Part shown: positions 22,935 through 33,500 of the stretch, one piece after another
Numbering within the stretch: the stretch's first letter is position 1
Layout: each line of letters begins with the position of its first letter
Source: Acidobacteriota bacterium
GTDB taxonomy: Bacteria > Acidobacteriota > Thermoanaerobaculia > Thermoanaerobaculales > Thermoanaerobaculaceae
Length of the DNA: 39,085 bases
Reading direction: 5' to 3'
Assembly (NCBI GenBank): GCA_003158745.1
Contig: PMLC01000041.1
Coordinates: forward strand, 38,848-77,932
Notes under the pieces: model-generated
Told to the model about the DNA's origin: nothing
Database searches by the model: none
Seen by the model: only the letters and a program-made list of their open reading frames with translations
Translations under genes and position numbers: made by a program

Positions 22935-23009
22935 GACACCTCCACTGTTTGTGCCAGGCGTCATCAGCCCATGGGGCAGTTGATGGAGAACGCCATCTCC
23001 GGTGGCAAA

Positions 23010-23038
23010 ATAGTAAGCAGCTACAGAGACTCCGTCAA
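23010..23038 (-). promoter_or_regulatory. Promoter of the antiporter-Usp operon
   Basis: On the minus strand TTGACG (23033-23038), a 17-base spacer, and TACTAT (23010-23015) make a good sigma-70-type promoter. The mRNA would start near 23003, leaving a leader of about 70 bases before the antiporter ATG. The remaining bases up to the hflX stop at 23232 show no gene. Confidence 0.65.
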
Positions 23039-23231
23039 GTCTCACAACCCCGCTGCAGCTCTACCAGAGGCGCACAGCCTCGTCGGCACACTCCGGTGAG
23101 GAGATACCGAGGTGGGGCGGTTGCGCTTCCGACCGTTCGCGATCACCCGCCGACGGCGTCGCTCACGTCCGCCGTGCTCGTCGTTCCTGTGCGAGGTTGG
23201 CGCCCAAAACGAGACGAATGAGAAGGACCAG

Positions 23232-24605
23232 CTACCGGCGGCGGACGACGAGGTCGATCCCCTCGGCCGTGAATCGGCGCGCGACGACGTCCTCGTCGCG
23301 CAAGGCGCGCTGCAGCTCCTCGCCGCCCTCGGCCGGAAACCGGAGAGTCTCCAGCCCGGGCTGGGACAGGATCGCAGTGCGCAGCCTGTCGCGAAGCGAG
23401 TCCATGCCCTCGCCGGTCAGCGCCGAGATGGCGATGACGTTCCGATCAACCGGCGCCGGAGGGAGCGCGCCGCCCAGCCGGTCTACCTTGTTGAGCACGA
23501 CGATGCAGCCCTTCGGCTCGACTCCCAACGACGCCAGCACTTCCTCGCCCACCGCGAGCTGGTCGGGCCAATCCGGGTGCGACGCGTCCACCAGGTGCAC
23601 GACGACCTGGGCCAGCGCCGCTTCGGCCAGTGTCGCGCGGAACGATGCCACAAGATGATGCGGCAGCTTGCGGATGAATCCGACGGTGTCCGCGACCGCG
23701 ACGGCGACGCCGTCGCCGACCTCGGCGCGCCTGGTGCGCGGGTCGAGCGTCGCGAACAGCCTGTCCTCGACCAGCGTCGAGGTCCCGGTGAGCTTCTCGA
23801 ACAGTGTGCTCTTGCCGGCGTTGGTGTAGCCGACGAGAGCGACGGCCGGGAGTTGGGCGCGCCGCTTGCGCTGCACCTCGCGCTCGCGCTCGACCAGATC
23901 GAGCCGCTCGCGCAGCGTGCCGATGCGGCGCCGGATGACGCGGCGGTCGCTCTCGAGCTGGGTCTCGCCCACCCCGCGGGTGCCGATCCCGCCGGCCTGC
24001 CGGGAGAGGTGCGCCCAGCGCCGGGTGAGGCGCGACATCTGGTAGGTGAGCTGCGCCAGCTCGACCTGGATCTGCGCCTCCCTGGTGCGCGCACGCAGCG
24101 CGAAGATGTCGAGGATCACCCCGGCGCGGTCGAGGACCTTGACGTCCGCGGGCAGTGCCTCGTCGAGGTGGCGGGCCTGCGACGGCGAGAGGTCGTCGTC
24201 GAACACCACGAGCTTCGCCCCGTTCTCCTTGGCTAGGGCCGCGAGCTCGCTCACCTTCCCCTTTCCGATGAACGTCGTCGGGTCGGGCGACTTGCGCTCC
24301 TGCAGCAGGCGCGCCACGGCCACGCCGCCCGCCGTGTCCACGAGCTGCGCCAGCTCGTCGAGATGGGACTCGACCACGTTGCGCGCCGCCTTCCCGGTGA
24401 CCACCGCAACCAGGACAGCGCGCTCGCGCCCGCCGGGCGGGACGCTCGTGCGAACTGGAGTCTCGGCGGCGAGGCTCTCGTCACCGGCGGTGTCGTCCTT
24501 GGTCGGCTCGTGCGCAGGGCGCAGCGCGGACCGCGTCCCGCGGCCCTTGCCCTTGCCCGTCCCCGCCGTCTGCCTCGGCGCACCCTGCGAACTGCGCTTT
24601 CCCAT
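23232..24605 (-). CDS. hflX: Ribosome-associated GTPase HflX
   Basis: A 457-aa GTPase that splits stalled 70S ribosomes, notably after heat stress. It has an N-terminal HflX domain (KSPDPTTFIGKGKVSEL, GVILDIFALRARTREAQIQVELAQL, RWAHLSRQAGGIGTRGVGETQLE). The G domain follows with P-loop GYTNAGKST from residue 259, DTVGFIRKLP and NKVD. A basic, low-complexity tail of about 60 residues (MGKRSSQGAPRQTAGTGKGK) precedes the core. The ATG at 24605 was chosen over an in-frame GTG at 24707 because a strong promoter places the mRNA start at this ATG. No Shine-Dalgarno fits. It is transcribed alone; hfq is not adjacent. Confidence 0.96.
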   Translation of the reverse strand: MGKRSSQGAPRQTAGTGKGKGRGTRSALRPAHEPTKDDTAGDESLAAETPVRTSVPPGGRERAVLVAVVTGKAARNVVESHLDELAQLVDTAGGVAVARLLQERKSPDPTTFIGKGKVSELAALAKENGAKLVVFDDDLSPSQARHLDEALPADVKVLDRAGVILDIFALRARTREAQIQVELAQLTYQMSRLTRRWAHLSRQAGGIGTRGVGETQLESDRRVIRRRIGTLRERLDLVEREREVQRKRRAQLPAVALVGYTNAGKSTLFEKLTGTSTLVEDRLFATLDPRTRRAEVGDGVAVAVADTVGFIRKLPHHLVASFRATLAEAALAQVVVHLVDASHPDWPDQLAVGEEVLASLGVEPKGCIVVLNKVDRLGGALPPAPVDRNVIAISALTGEGMDSLRDRLRTAILSQPGLETLRFPAEGGEELQRALRDEDVVARRFTAEGIDLVVRRR

Positions 24606-24612
24606 CCCCGGT

Positions 24613-24641
24613 ATGCTAGGGGTGAGACGGCGGCGGGTCAA
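24613..24641 (-). promoter_or_regulatory. hflX promoter predicted to give a leaderless mRNA
   Basis: On the minus strand TTGACC (24636-24641), 17 bases, TAGCAT (24613-24618), then seven bases (ACCGGGG) to the ATG at 24605. The usual start distance puts the first transcribed base at or next to the A of ATG. Confidence 0.7.
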
Positions 24642-24664
24642 TGAAGGCTCTCCCCCACCCACCC

Positions 24665-24857
24665 AGCAGAGGAGCAGAGGGGCGGAGGAGCGGAGGGGAC
24701 AAAACAAGACTGTTTGAAGGTTCGGAGGTTCGAAGGTTCGACGAGAAGAGGTAAAAGGTCAGACGTCAAAGGTCAAACGGAAAACGACGACATTCACCTG
24801 AGAACCGAGCTGGCTTTCTTGTCGTTCCTTTGACGTTTCCCTTCTGACGTTTGACCT
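24665..24857. repeat. Composite degenerate intergenic repeat, left of the macroglobulin operon
   Basis: In order: AGCAGAGGAGCAGAGGGG (24665-24682), more of the same purine words to 24698, three tandem GRAGGTTC octamers (24716-24739), and GGTCAAA words (about 24757-24778). An inverted-sense stretch with TTTGACGTTTCCC (24829-24841) and TGACGTTTGACC to 24857 completes it. The GGTCAAA and TTTGACC parts could pair. The same order and orientation recur at 38908-39055. Together with promoters and a leader it fills the 538-base gap 24606-25143. Confidence 0.8.
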
Positions 24858-24931
24858 CTACCTTCTCCCTTCTCACGTTTGACCTCCCGCCAGTACCAGA
24901 CGTCGTACGTTCGAGGTTCAACCGGCGGCGG

Positions 24932-24959
24932 TTGCCGGGAGCATGGACTGGGGTAGAAT
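24932..24959 (+). promoter_or_regulatory. Candidate promoter of the macroglobulin-PBP1C operon
   Basis: TTGCCG (24932-24937), a 16-base spacer, and TAGAAT (24954-24959). The mRNA would start near 24966, giving a leader of about 178 bases before the first ATG at 25144. Confidence 0.5.
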
Positions 24960-25036
24960 CCCTGAAAATTGTGAACGCACACACATGACGCCTGCGCAAG
25001 GGACGGAACCGGTGATCTCGACCGTCGACCACACAT

Positions 25037-25057
25037 CGGGACCGACGATTGGTCCCG
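25037..25057 (+). other. Hairpin in the operon leader
   Basis: CGGGACC (25037-25043) and GGTCCCG (25051-25057) form a 7-bp stem with a 7-base loop, followed by GAGTTCCAG, so it is not a terminator. It lies about 87 bases before the start codon and may influence mRNA stability or translation. Confidence 0.4.
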
Positions 25058-25143
25058 GAGTTCCAGACCATCACAACGGAGTTCAAGTGCGAATAGACGC
25101 ATTAGCGAAGCAACGAACTCGCAGTCCGCAGGAGGGCTCACCG

Positions 25144-28100
25144 ATGACAAACTCCCCCGCCGCCTCTGGTGCACGGCCCGTTTTCCTTTTCCGTCGCAAG
25201 GGAACGATCGCAGCGGCACTTGCCGCCTCCCTGGCCGCCGCGGTCGCCGTCGCCCAGGCGCCGCCGAAGGCCAAGGCGACCCTCTCGCGGACGAGCGTTC
25301 CCGCGGCGGGGCGGCAGGAGGCGATCGTCAAAGTCTCCGCGTTCGGCTACTACGCCCTCACGGTCGCGAGCTCGCAGGGCACGTCGCTGCAGCTCGTGGA
25401 CCGCATGGCGGGCCCGGGGCTGCAGTCCGGCGAGGCCGGGACCAAGGATGGACGACTCGACCTCTTCCTCGACCGCGGCGAGTACAAGCTCATCGCGCTC
25501 GGTCACGAGAAGGCCTCGGGGAACGCCAGGCTCGAGGTCAACCCGTACACCGAGCTGCACGCCCCGCAGCCGCCGCTGCTGGTCGAGCTCAAGCCGATCG
25601 ACGAGACGCTGCAGGACTTCCAGCAGGCGTCGTACTGGCTGCAGGTCGACGAGGCCCGCGTGGTCGCGATCGAGGCCGCCGGGCGCAACCTCGCCGACCT
25701 CCGCCTCTGGCGCGACGGCACCTGGCTTCACGAGGCAGTGCCGGAGCGCGAGCCGATCGAGCCGAAGAAGGGGCACCCAATGCGGGTGTGCCGCCTCTCG
25801 ACGCACCTCGAAGCCGGGTTGTACCTGGTCACCGCGTACGGCGGCCCCGGCCAGCCCTGGTCGGAGGACGCGAGCGAGCATCCGCTGTACGTGCGGTTCG
25901 GCATCCCGAGGCTCCCGCAGGCCGGGCGCCAGCGGTTGACGGTCGGACCGCTCGGCTACGACCGGTTCCTCGCGCCCGGCGACACGACGTACTTCCGCGT
26001 CGAGCTGCCCGAGGCGAGGCCCGCGCAGCTGCAGGTCGGGCAGGCCGATCCTGACCGTCCGCTCCATAACGAGGGTTCGGTCGCAGAGATCACAAAGAAG
26101 TCGTTGCCGCCCGCCGCCGAGGCGGAGATCGGCAAGACGCCCGACCACGACCGCGTCGTGACCGTGCGCGCAGAAGCCGGACAGCCATACATCCTCCAGC
26201 AGTTCGAGGCGAGCAGGACGTACGAGTTTAGAAAGACCGGCGATCACTGGATCTCCACGGTGCACTCCGGGCACCCCGAGGACTCCGTGGACGCCACCGT
26301 GATCGTGGCTCGCTGGTCCGACCGCATTAAGGATCGCGAGGCCTTTCTGGACCAGGCCGTAGAGGTCGACGGCACGCACGGTTGGGCGCGTCGCTGCAAC
26401 CTGCTCGACACGATGACCATTTTCCTCAAGGTCGGGGCGAAGGGACGCTACGAGGTGCTCTCGCGCGGCGTCGAGGCGACGTTCCGCATCGAGCCCTTCT
26501 TCACCTGGCGACCCGAGCATTACGAGAGCCCGAAAGCGAAGCCGAGCGGCTCCGCCTGGGACCTTGACGCCGGATTCTACGTGCTCGGCGTGTTTCCTGA
26601 CACGAAAGGCATCCTCGACATCGTCGTACGGCCGTACGGCGTCCTCACGTACGCCCTCGAGAAGCTCGGCAAGGAGGCCGGGACGCAGCAGACCCCGCTG
26701 CGGGCGGCGGCTCTGTTCCCCCGGGTGACTCTCAACACCGACGACTACTACATGGCCTACCTCAACGACCAGCCCGGCGTTCGCGCCGGCGTCGTGCTGC
26801 GCCCGCTGCCCCTCGACCTCACCGAGGCGCTCCCCGTCACACAGCGACCCGGCGAGGATCTGAAAACCACCTTCAAGGCGGATGAGCGCGGGACTCTTCG
26901 AGCCCGCGACGAGGCGGGGACCTTGATCGACGTTTCGGTCGATGGCGGGGCGCCCCGGAAGGAAACCGTGGTCGAAGAGGGCGAGCACACGCTGAGCGTG
27001 TCCAACGCGGGAGCGGCGACCGTTCTCTACTCCCTCGCGCTCGAACCCGTCCGTCTCCAGGCCGCGGCGCCGTTGCCCCCGGTGCCGCCCGAAGCGCTCG
27101 AGGCGCTCCCCAAGTTCCCGACCCTGACCGCGGGGGCGCCGACCTTCCTCGACATGGAGAGTTCCGAGAGCGCAACGTTCCTCGTGCGCGCCGACGCCCC
27201 GGCGCTGTACCGCCTCGAGTCCACCGGCCTGCTCGCCACCGAGGGCAACGTGCGCACCCGTACCGTGCTCTCGCTCGACCGCCAGGCCGCCAACGGCGTC
27301 GGCCGGAACTTCCTGATCCAGCAGTACCTCCGCGAGGGCGAATACCAGCTCACCGTGCAGCCCGAGGGGGCGTCGGCCGGGCACCTCGGCGTCAAGCTCG
27401 AGAAGACACTGATCACCGACGGCGGGCTCCTCGCGCCCTCGGTCCCGGCCCGCATCTCGCTGCCGGCCGGCCAGGGCGTCGCGTATCGCTTCACGATCGA
27501 AAGCCGCGGCGAGTACCACCTACGGACGCTGGGACTCGGGCACGACTTCCGCTGCCGCCTCGAGGACGCGGACGGGTGGCCGATCGAGCCTCCCAACATC
27601 CGGGCCGACATCACGCGCACGTTCGAGCCGGGCGGCTACCGGCTCGTGCTCCTCCCCGAGGACGTCATGACCCGGCGCGTCACCGTCCTTGAGAAGGCCC
27701 CGGAGCCGCTGCACTTCGCGGGCCACGGCCCCCATCAGCTCCCGTTGGACCGCCAGGTCGACCACGTGTGGGAGCAGGCATCGGATGGCGGCCGGCAGAC
27801 CCCCGACGTATGGGAGTTCTCCCTGCCCGCCACGGCGCGCACTCAGGTCGACCTCTCCGCCGTGATGAACGGAGAGCTCGAGCTGGTCGGAGGCGAGGGC
27901 GCGGGCAAGGTCGGCGACCTCACTCTCGGAAAGGGCTGGTCCGGCGAGCTGAAGGCCGGGAGTTATCGCCTCTCGGTAGTGTGCGCGCGCAACAACAACC
28001 AGGTCGGGTACCGCCTCGCCGTCAAGCCGGGGCCGCTGGTCGCGGGTCTCACCCGGGAGATCAGCGCCCCGGATTCGATCGGCCTCGCCGTCGGCCGCGC

Positions 28101-30549
28101 CGGGCTGGTGGAGCTCTCATCGTTCGGCAGCGACGACGTCCGCGCCGTTCTGCTCAGCCCCAAGGGCCGCGTCCTCGCGTCCAACGACGACCGCCCCGAC
28201 GACTGGAACTTCCACATCGCCACATCCCTCGAACCCGGGAACTACACGCTGCGCGTGATCCCCGTGGGGGCCGGACGCGCCACGTGCGCGGTGTCGATGC
28301 GCACCCCCGGCGAAGCCGCCGAACCGCCTCTCGCGGTTCCTGGGCGCCGGGAGATCGAGACGGGCCAGGCCGCCCACGTCGTTCCTCTCCAGCTGCCTGG
28401 AGGAGCCGAGCTCCTGGTCGCGAGCGTGCGCTCGGCGGAGAGCGTGGGCTGCGTGCTGGAAGCGCAGTCCGAAAAGGGCTGGCGGCCCCTCGCCACACGG
28501 GTCGGGCGCGACCTGCGCCTCGAAGTGCCCCTGCGGGGGCCTGAGCTTGCCAACGGATCGACCGCGCTACGAATGCGGGTCTGGTCGGTCGACCAGCGCG
28601 GGTTGCCGGCTCGGCTTGTCGTCGCGGCAGTCGCGCCGGGGACGGTCAGCGAGGCCGCCCTCGGTTCCGGTATCGACCTGGGCCCGGTGGCCGGCAGCGA
28701 CCCGCCGGTCGGGGCGGCGCTCGTTCATCTCGAGCGCCCCGGGATGTTCCTCCTTTCCGCGGCGGAGGTGCGCGCGACCTCTCGAACGGCGCGCGCCGCC
28801 GAGTCCAGCGCGGGGGAACCCGTCGCGGCGGCCGGTTCGTCGCTCTGGCTGGTCAGCGACATCACGCCCGGCGCCCGCGCCTCCGTGCGGGGATCCCGGA
28901 TGGTCGTGGAGGCGGGCGGAAGCGTCGCGCTCCGCGTGCCGCCGGGAGAACCGGTGGTGTGCGATCTGGGAGGCGGCGAAACCCGGACCGTGCTGGCCGT
29001 CGCCAGCAGCATGAGCGGGCAGCCGGGGGCGCGGATCGTCGACCGGGCCCATCCGAGCGACGCAGGCGCCGGCCCCGTCGCGATGGCGGTCGGGCGCCAC
29101 GGCGCCGTGGCCGTAGCCGTCGGCGTCCGCCAGGTCGCGGCCGCCGTCTGGCAGGCCGAGCCGTCCGTTGAGCCGATCGAGGTCCGCCTGCAGCAGTTCA
29201 GCTACCCGGCACGCCAGCCGGAGCCCGCGCCGTTCGGGACCCTGAGCGGGTCGGTCGCCGGTCGGAACGGCGTCGCTTACGACCTTCCGCCCGGACCGAA
29301 GCGCTTGCAGCTAGGTCTCGGCGAAGGCATCGTGGCGGTCCTCTCGAGCGACAAGGGCATCGAGAGCGTGCACTGGGCCGGAGGGCCGGCGTTCGCCGAG
29401 AGCCTCGACACGTCCGCGACGAAGATGGTCCTCCTGCGGGCAGGGAGCGACAGGGGCAGCTTCTCGATCAACGTCCTGCCGCCGTTGCAGGCCGATTCGG
29501 CGCTCACCCTGGGCACCGAGCGCCCATTCGAGAGCGTGGAGGCGGCCGCTGGGATCCTCAGGCTGACGGTGCCGAAGCTCGACGTGACGGCCGACCACCC
29601 ATACACCGTGCACATCCGCGGCACGAGCGAGGCCGTCTTCCTCGGCGCCGACGGTCGCGTCCGGCACGGACGGGAGATGACGGTCGGCAGCTCCGGCGGA
29701 AGCCTGCTCCTCTCGCACGGGCCGGGACGCCTGCTCTGCTGGCTCGACCGCGCCGGCGATCTCGCCGAGGCGCTCTGGGGCCTCGTCGGGAACCTCACGG
29801 CAACGACCATCGATCCGCCGGCAACGCTGGCACTCCACGGCAAGGCGATGATGGTTCGCGTCAACCTCGGACACCCGGCTTTGCTTCATCTGCGGACAGC
29901 CACGCCGGTGGCCACGCGACTGGTGCGGCCCGGGGGCGAGCCCGAGATCGCGCTCCACCCCAACGGCTGCTCGCTCGACGCCTACCTCCCATCCGGGACT
30001 GCGGAACTGGGCCTGCGGGCCGTGTCGGGGCTCGAGCTCGCGGGCAGCGCCGAGCTGACGGCGACCGGACTCACCTCGATCGATGAGGGCCTCGGCCCGG
30101 AGCTGCTTTTGCCTCCGGGCGAGACCCGCGCCTTCAGCTTCACCGTGACCCTCGAGGGGCCGGTCGGGGTCGGCGTTCGCGCCGACTCGGACACGGTGAC
30201 GTGCAAGCTCCTCGACAGCGCGGGGCGTCCGCTCGGGTCGGGCGTGGTCTTGATGACGAAGCTGACGCCGGGCGAGTACGTGCTCACCGTGCACGCGCCG
30301 GCCCGGAGCGCGCCGGCGAGGGTTCGCCCCGCGGTCGTCGGCATCCGGCCACCCGACACCGGGCCGCCGCCCGAGGTGATCCGCAAGTACCTGGAGCTGG
30401 CCACAGGAAAGAGCGAGGCCTCGGCCGCGACGGCGGCGCGAGGACAGACGCCGAGCGAGCAGGAAGAGACCGAAGAGGCACAGCCCGGCGAAAGCGAGGA
30501 GCCCGGCGAGGGCGAGGAAGCCCCGGAGCCCCCGGGAGGTGCGCGATGA
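25144..30549 (+). CDS. 1801-aa exported multi-beta-sandwich protein, first gene of the macroglobulin-PBP1C operon, function unknown
   Basis: I do not recognise a named family. A basic N-terminus and hydrophobic stretch (FRRKGTIAAALAASLAAAVAVAQA) form a signal peptide. The rest is beta-rich, with repeated closing strands of form G-x-Y-x-L near residues 112, 225, 477, 732, 830, 939, 1033 and 1709 (for example GGYRLVLL, GNYTLRVIP, GEYVLTVH). Around 990-1040, NDDRPDDWNFH...LEPGNYTLRV resembles pre-peptidase C-terminal (PPC) domains. A Glu/Pro-rich tail (EQEETEEAQPGESEEP) ends the protein. No peptidase, glycosidase or thioester motif is visible. The ATG at 25144 has GGAGGG eight bases upstream; an open frame back to 24943 lacks a signal peptide start. 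Its stop overlaps the macroglobulin ATG (ATGA), so the two are translationally coupled. A periplasmic scaffold or partner of the macroglobulin is the simplest inference. Confidence 0.85.
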   Translation: MTNSPAASGARPVFLFRRKGTIAAALAASLAAAVAVAQAPPKAKATLSRTSVPAAGRQEAIVKVSAFGYYALTVASSQGTSLQLVDRMAGPGLQSGEAGTKDGRLDLFLDRGEYKLIALGHEKASGNARLEVNPYTELHAPQPPLLVELKPIDETLQDFQQASYWLQVDEARVVAIEAAGRNLADLRLWRDGTWLHEAVPEREPIEPKKGHPMRVCRLSTHLEAGLYLVTAYGGPGQPWSEDASEHPLYVRFGIPRLPQAGRQRLTVGPLGYDRFLAPGDTTYFRVELPEARPAQLQVGQADPDRPLHNEGSVAEITKKSLPPAAEAEIGKTPDHDRVVTVRAEAGQPYILQQFEASRTYEFRKTGDHWISTVHSGHPEDSVDATVIVARWSDRIKDREAFLDQAVEVDGTHGWARRCNLLDTMTIFLKVGAKGRYEVLSRGVEATFRIEPFFTWRPEHYESPKAKPSGSAWDLDAGFYVLGVFPDTKGILDIVVRPYGVLTYALEKLGKEAGTQQTPLRAAALFPRVTLNTDDYYMAYLNDQPGVRAGVVLRPLPLDLTEALPVTQRPGEDLKTTFKADERGTLRARDEAGTLIDVSVDGGAPRKETVVEEGEHTLSVSNAGAATVLYSLALEPVRLQAAAPLPPVPPEALEALPKFPTLTAGAPTFLDMESSESATFLVRADAPALYRLESTGLLATEGNVRTRTVLSLDRQAANGVGRNFLIQQYLREGEYQLTVQPEGASAGHLGVKLEKTLITDGGLLAPSVPARISLPAGQGVAYRFTIESRGEYHLRTLGLGHDFRCRLEDADGWPIEPPNIRADITRTFEPGGYRLVLLPEDVMTRRVTVLEKAPEPLHFAGHGPHQLPLDRQVDHVWEQASDGGRQTPDVWEFSLPATARTQVDLSAVMNGELELVGGEGAGKVGDLTLGKGWSGELKAGSYRLSVVCARNNNQVGYRLAVKPGPLVAGLTREISAPDSIGLAVGRAGLVELSSFGSDDVRAVLLSPKGRVLASNDDRPDDWNFHIATSLEPGNYTLRVIPVGAGRATCAVSMRTPGEAAEPPLAVPGRREIETGQAAHVVPLQLPGGAELLVASVRSAESVGCVLEAQSEKGWRPLATRVGRDLRLEVPLRGPELANGSTALRMRVWSVDQRGLPARLVVAAVAPGTVSEAALGSGIDLGPVAGSDPPVGAALVHLERPGMFLLSAAEVRATSRTARAAESSAGEPVAAAGSSLWLVSDITPGARASVRGSRMVVEAGGSVALRVPPGEPVVCDLGGGETRTVLAVASSMSGQPGARIVDRAHPSDAGAGPVAMAVGRHGAVAVAVGVRQVAAAVWQAEPSVEPIEVRLQQFSYPARQPEPAPFGTLSGSVAGRNGVAYDLPPGPKRLQLGLGEGIVAVLSSDKGIESVHWAGGPAFAESLDTSATKMVLLRAGSDRGSFSINVLPPLQADSALTLGTERPFESVEAAAGILRLTVPKLDVTADHPYTVHIRGTSEAVFLGADGRVRHGREMTVGSSGGSLLLSHGPGRLLCWLDRAGDLAEALWGLVGNLTATTIDPPATLALHGKAMMVRVNLGHPALLHLRTATPVATRLVRPGGEPEIALHPNGCSLDAYLPSGTAELGLRAVSGLELAGSAELTATGLTSIDEGLGPELLLPPGETRAFSFTVTLEGPVGVGVRADSDTVTCKLLDSAGRPLGSGVVLMTKLTPGEYVLTVHAPARSAPARVRPAVVGIRPPDTGPPPEVIRKYLELATGKSEASAATAARGQTPSEQEETEEAQPGESEEPGEGEEAPEPPGGAR

Positions 30550-33500
30550 ATGCGGCACCGCTGCCGGCAACCCACTGGCCTACAACCTCGCTGACGACTC
30601 GACAGACGGGAAAGGCGGGAAGCATGAGAGCCTCGATGCATCGCCTCGCGGGCGTCGTCCTCACACTGGCTGCGGCGCAGTTGCCTGGGCTCGCGGTGCA
30701 CGGACAGAGCAAGGCTGCAAACTACGTGCCCCCGCTCGTCCGCCCCGCCGGGGCCACGGGAACAGTCGTGGTGCCCGACCGCTTCCTGCGGCGGTGGGAC
30801 CCGGTGACGGTGTTCTTCGCCCGCGACGTCGGGCCCGCCAAGGGAGGCCCGGAGGACCGGCCCGAACGGTTCGTGACCGCCAACCCGCCGCACCCGGGGG
30901 CGTTCACCTGGCTCGACGCACGCACGCTGCAGTTTCGCCCGGCCGAGCCGTGGCCACCGCTGGAGCGCTTCACGTGGACGGTGGACGGGAACACGGCCCG
31001 CTTCGCCACACTCATGGAGCCGCCCACCGGCACCATCCCGTCGAACAACGCCGAGAGGCTCGAGGCCGTCGATTCGATCTCGCTGACGTTCGCCGAGCCC
31101 CTCGACGAGCTGTCCCTCGTGCGCATGGTCACTGTCGAGCTCCGCTCCCTCCCGGGGATCGGTCCCGAGGGGAGCCGGTGGCTGAAGAGCGACGACTTCA
31201 CGCTCAAGGTCATCGAGCGCAAGAGCAGCTCCGACGCCGCCACGTACGTGCTCAACCTGAGAAGCCCGATCCCGCTGGGGATGCGGGCGATCGTCCACCT
31301 CCGTCTCTCGCTCGAGGACGACCCGACACTGTCGTTCACCGAGGTCACGTTCTCCACGGCCGAGCCGTTCCGCGTGGCCTCCTTTGGGTGCGACGCCGTC
31401 CAGGTGCCGGTCACGCCGGAGGGGAACCGGTACGCCCGCGAGCAGGCGCTGCGCTGCGACCCCAACAACCGCAGGCTCGTCGTGCGCTTCTCCTCGGCGC
31501 CGAGCGGGCTCGGCCCGGTCGAGGCGCGCAACCTCGTCCGCCTCACGCCGGCGGTTGACAACCTCTCCTACGGCACCGGCAACGCGTTCCTCACGGTCGC
31601 CGGTAACTTCGCCGCGGAGACCCTGTACCGCGTCACGCTCGTTCCCACGCCGATCAAGGACGCCAACGGCAGGACGCTCGACATGCGGGGCGAGAGCGAG
31701 GTGTACGTCGCGTTCCCCCGTAAGAACACGTACCTCGACCTGGGCGCCTCCCGCGGGATCCTCGAGCGGTTCGGACCCCAGATGGTCCCGCTGGCAGGGC
31801 GCGGCGACGAGCGGGTGGACCTGCGCATCCATCGGATCGACCCGCTCGACCGCTCCTTCTGGCCTTTCCCCGACCGTCCGATCGAGGTGGACGAGGCCGA
31901 CCGGCCACCCGGACCGGGCGAGCGCCCGAAGCCGTTCACCGCGCCCGATCAGTCGATCGACAGCCGCGAACTCTCCGACCAGATCCAGGCTCTCGGCACG
32001 CCCGCCGTCTCGGCGATCGTCAAGCTCCCGCTGCGCCGGGAGGGCAGCGCGGCGACGTTCGGGCTCGACCTCGAGCCGCACCTCGCGTACGCCGGCGGCA
32101 AGGGCCAGCCGGGCACGTACCTCGTCGGAATACGGCGGCTGGACGGCGGGAGCCGGCGTTCATGGATGCGCGTCCAGGTCACCGACCTGGCGCTCGCCAC
32201 CGCCGAGGAGCCCACGGCTGCGCGCTTCGTCGTCACCTCTCTGTCCACCGACGCGCCGGTCGGCGGAGCCCGCGTCCGCGTCGAGGGCTCCGTCGCGGAG
32301 GGGGCCGACACGAAGTGGGAAACGCTGTTCGACGGGGTCACGGACGCCCAGGGGACGGCGACGTGGCAGGCGCCGGGCAACGATCCCCATAAATCCGTCG
32401 AGGTGCGACGCATCGTCGTGCAGAAGGGGGTCGACCTGCTCGTCCTCGACCCCCGACGAGCCCCCGACGGCTACGCCGACGGCCGCTGGAGCCCGACGCA
32501 CCAGCCCTGGCTGCAGTGGACCCAGGAGGTCCTGACGGAACGCCAGGCAGCGGCGCAGACGCTGTGCCACATCTTCACCGAGCGGCCCGTGTACCGGCCG
32601 GAAGACACCGTCTACATCAAGGGCTACGTCCGCATCCGCGAGCGCGGCACCCTGAAGCCCCCGGCGATGAGCGGCACCGTCGTGGTCGAGGGCCCCGGCG
32701 ATCTCGTGTGGCGCTACCCCACCACGCTTTCGGCGATGGGCAGCTTCTACCAGGCGTTCGCCGCCGAAAAACTGCCGACCGGCGTGTACCACGCCCGCTT
32801 CGAGACCGCCAAAGGAGCGACGCTCGGCCGGGTGTCGTTCCGCATGGAGGCGTACCGCATCCCCGAATTTGAGGTGCAGCTCCACGCCCCCGACCGCACG
32901 CCGCTCGACCGCGAGTTCAAGGTCGGGCTGACGGCGACGTACTACGCGGGCGGGCAGGTGGCGGCGCAGCCGGTGCGCTGGCGGGTCACCCAGTTTCCCT
33001 ACACCTGGACGCCGAAGGGCCGCGAGGGGTTCCAGTTCTCCTCGGACGCCCGCTACTCCTCGGGCGGCCGCTTCGAATCCTCCTCCACGCTGCAGCGCGA
33101 CGAGGTCACCGACAAGGACGGCGCCTCGTCGCTCGTCATCAACCCGGCCGCCGAGGTGACGGCGCAGCCGCGAACCTACGTGGTAGAAGCGACGGTGACA
33201 GGAGCCAACGACCAGACGGTGACGGCGGTCGAGCAGGTCACCGCCCTCCCGCCTTTCGTTCTCGGGCTCAAGCTCCCCCGTTTCATCGAGCGGGCCACGA
33301 CGATCGAGCCGGAGATCATCGTCCTCGGCCACGACGACGCCCCCCTGGCCGGCCAGGCCGTCACGGTGCGCATGCTCCACCGCCAGTGGCACTCCGTGCT
33401 GCAGGCGAGCGACTTCTCCGAAGGGAAAGCGCGCTACGTGACCGACGTGGTCGATGAGAAGGTGTTCGAGACCAAGATCACGAGCGGCGCCGACGTGATC

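Noticed and set aside
24943-25143. N-terminal extension of the giant exported protein
   Set aside because: It would bury the signal peptide at residue ~75, begins at or before the predicted mRNA start, and lacks a ribosome site, while ATG 25144 has one.
30201-30545. N-terminal extension of the macroglobulin frame
   Set aside because: It overlaps the end of the upstream gene, is Arg-rich, and precedes a well-placed ribosome site and ATG at 30546.
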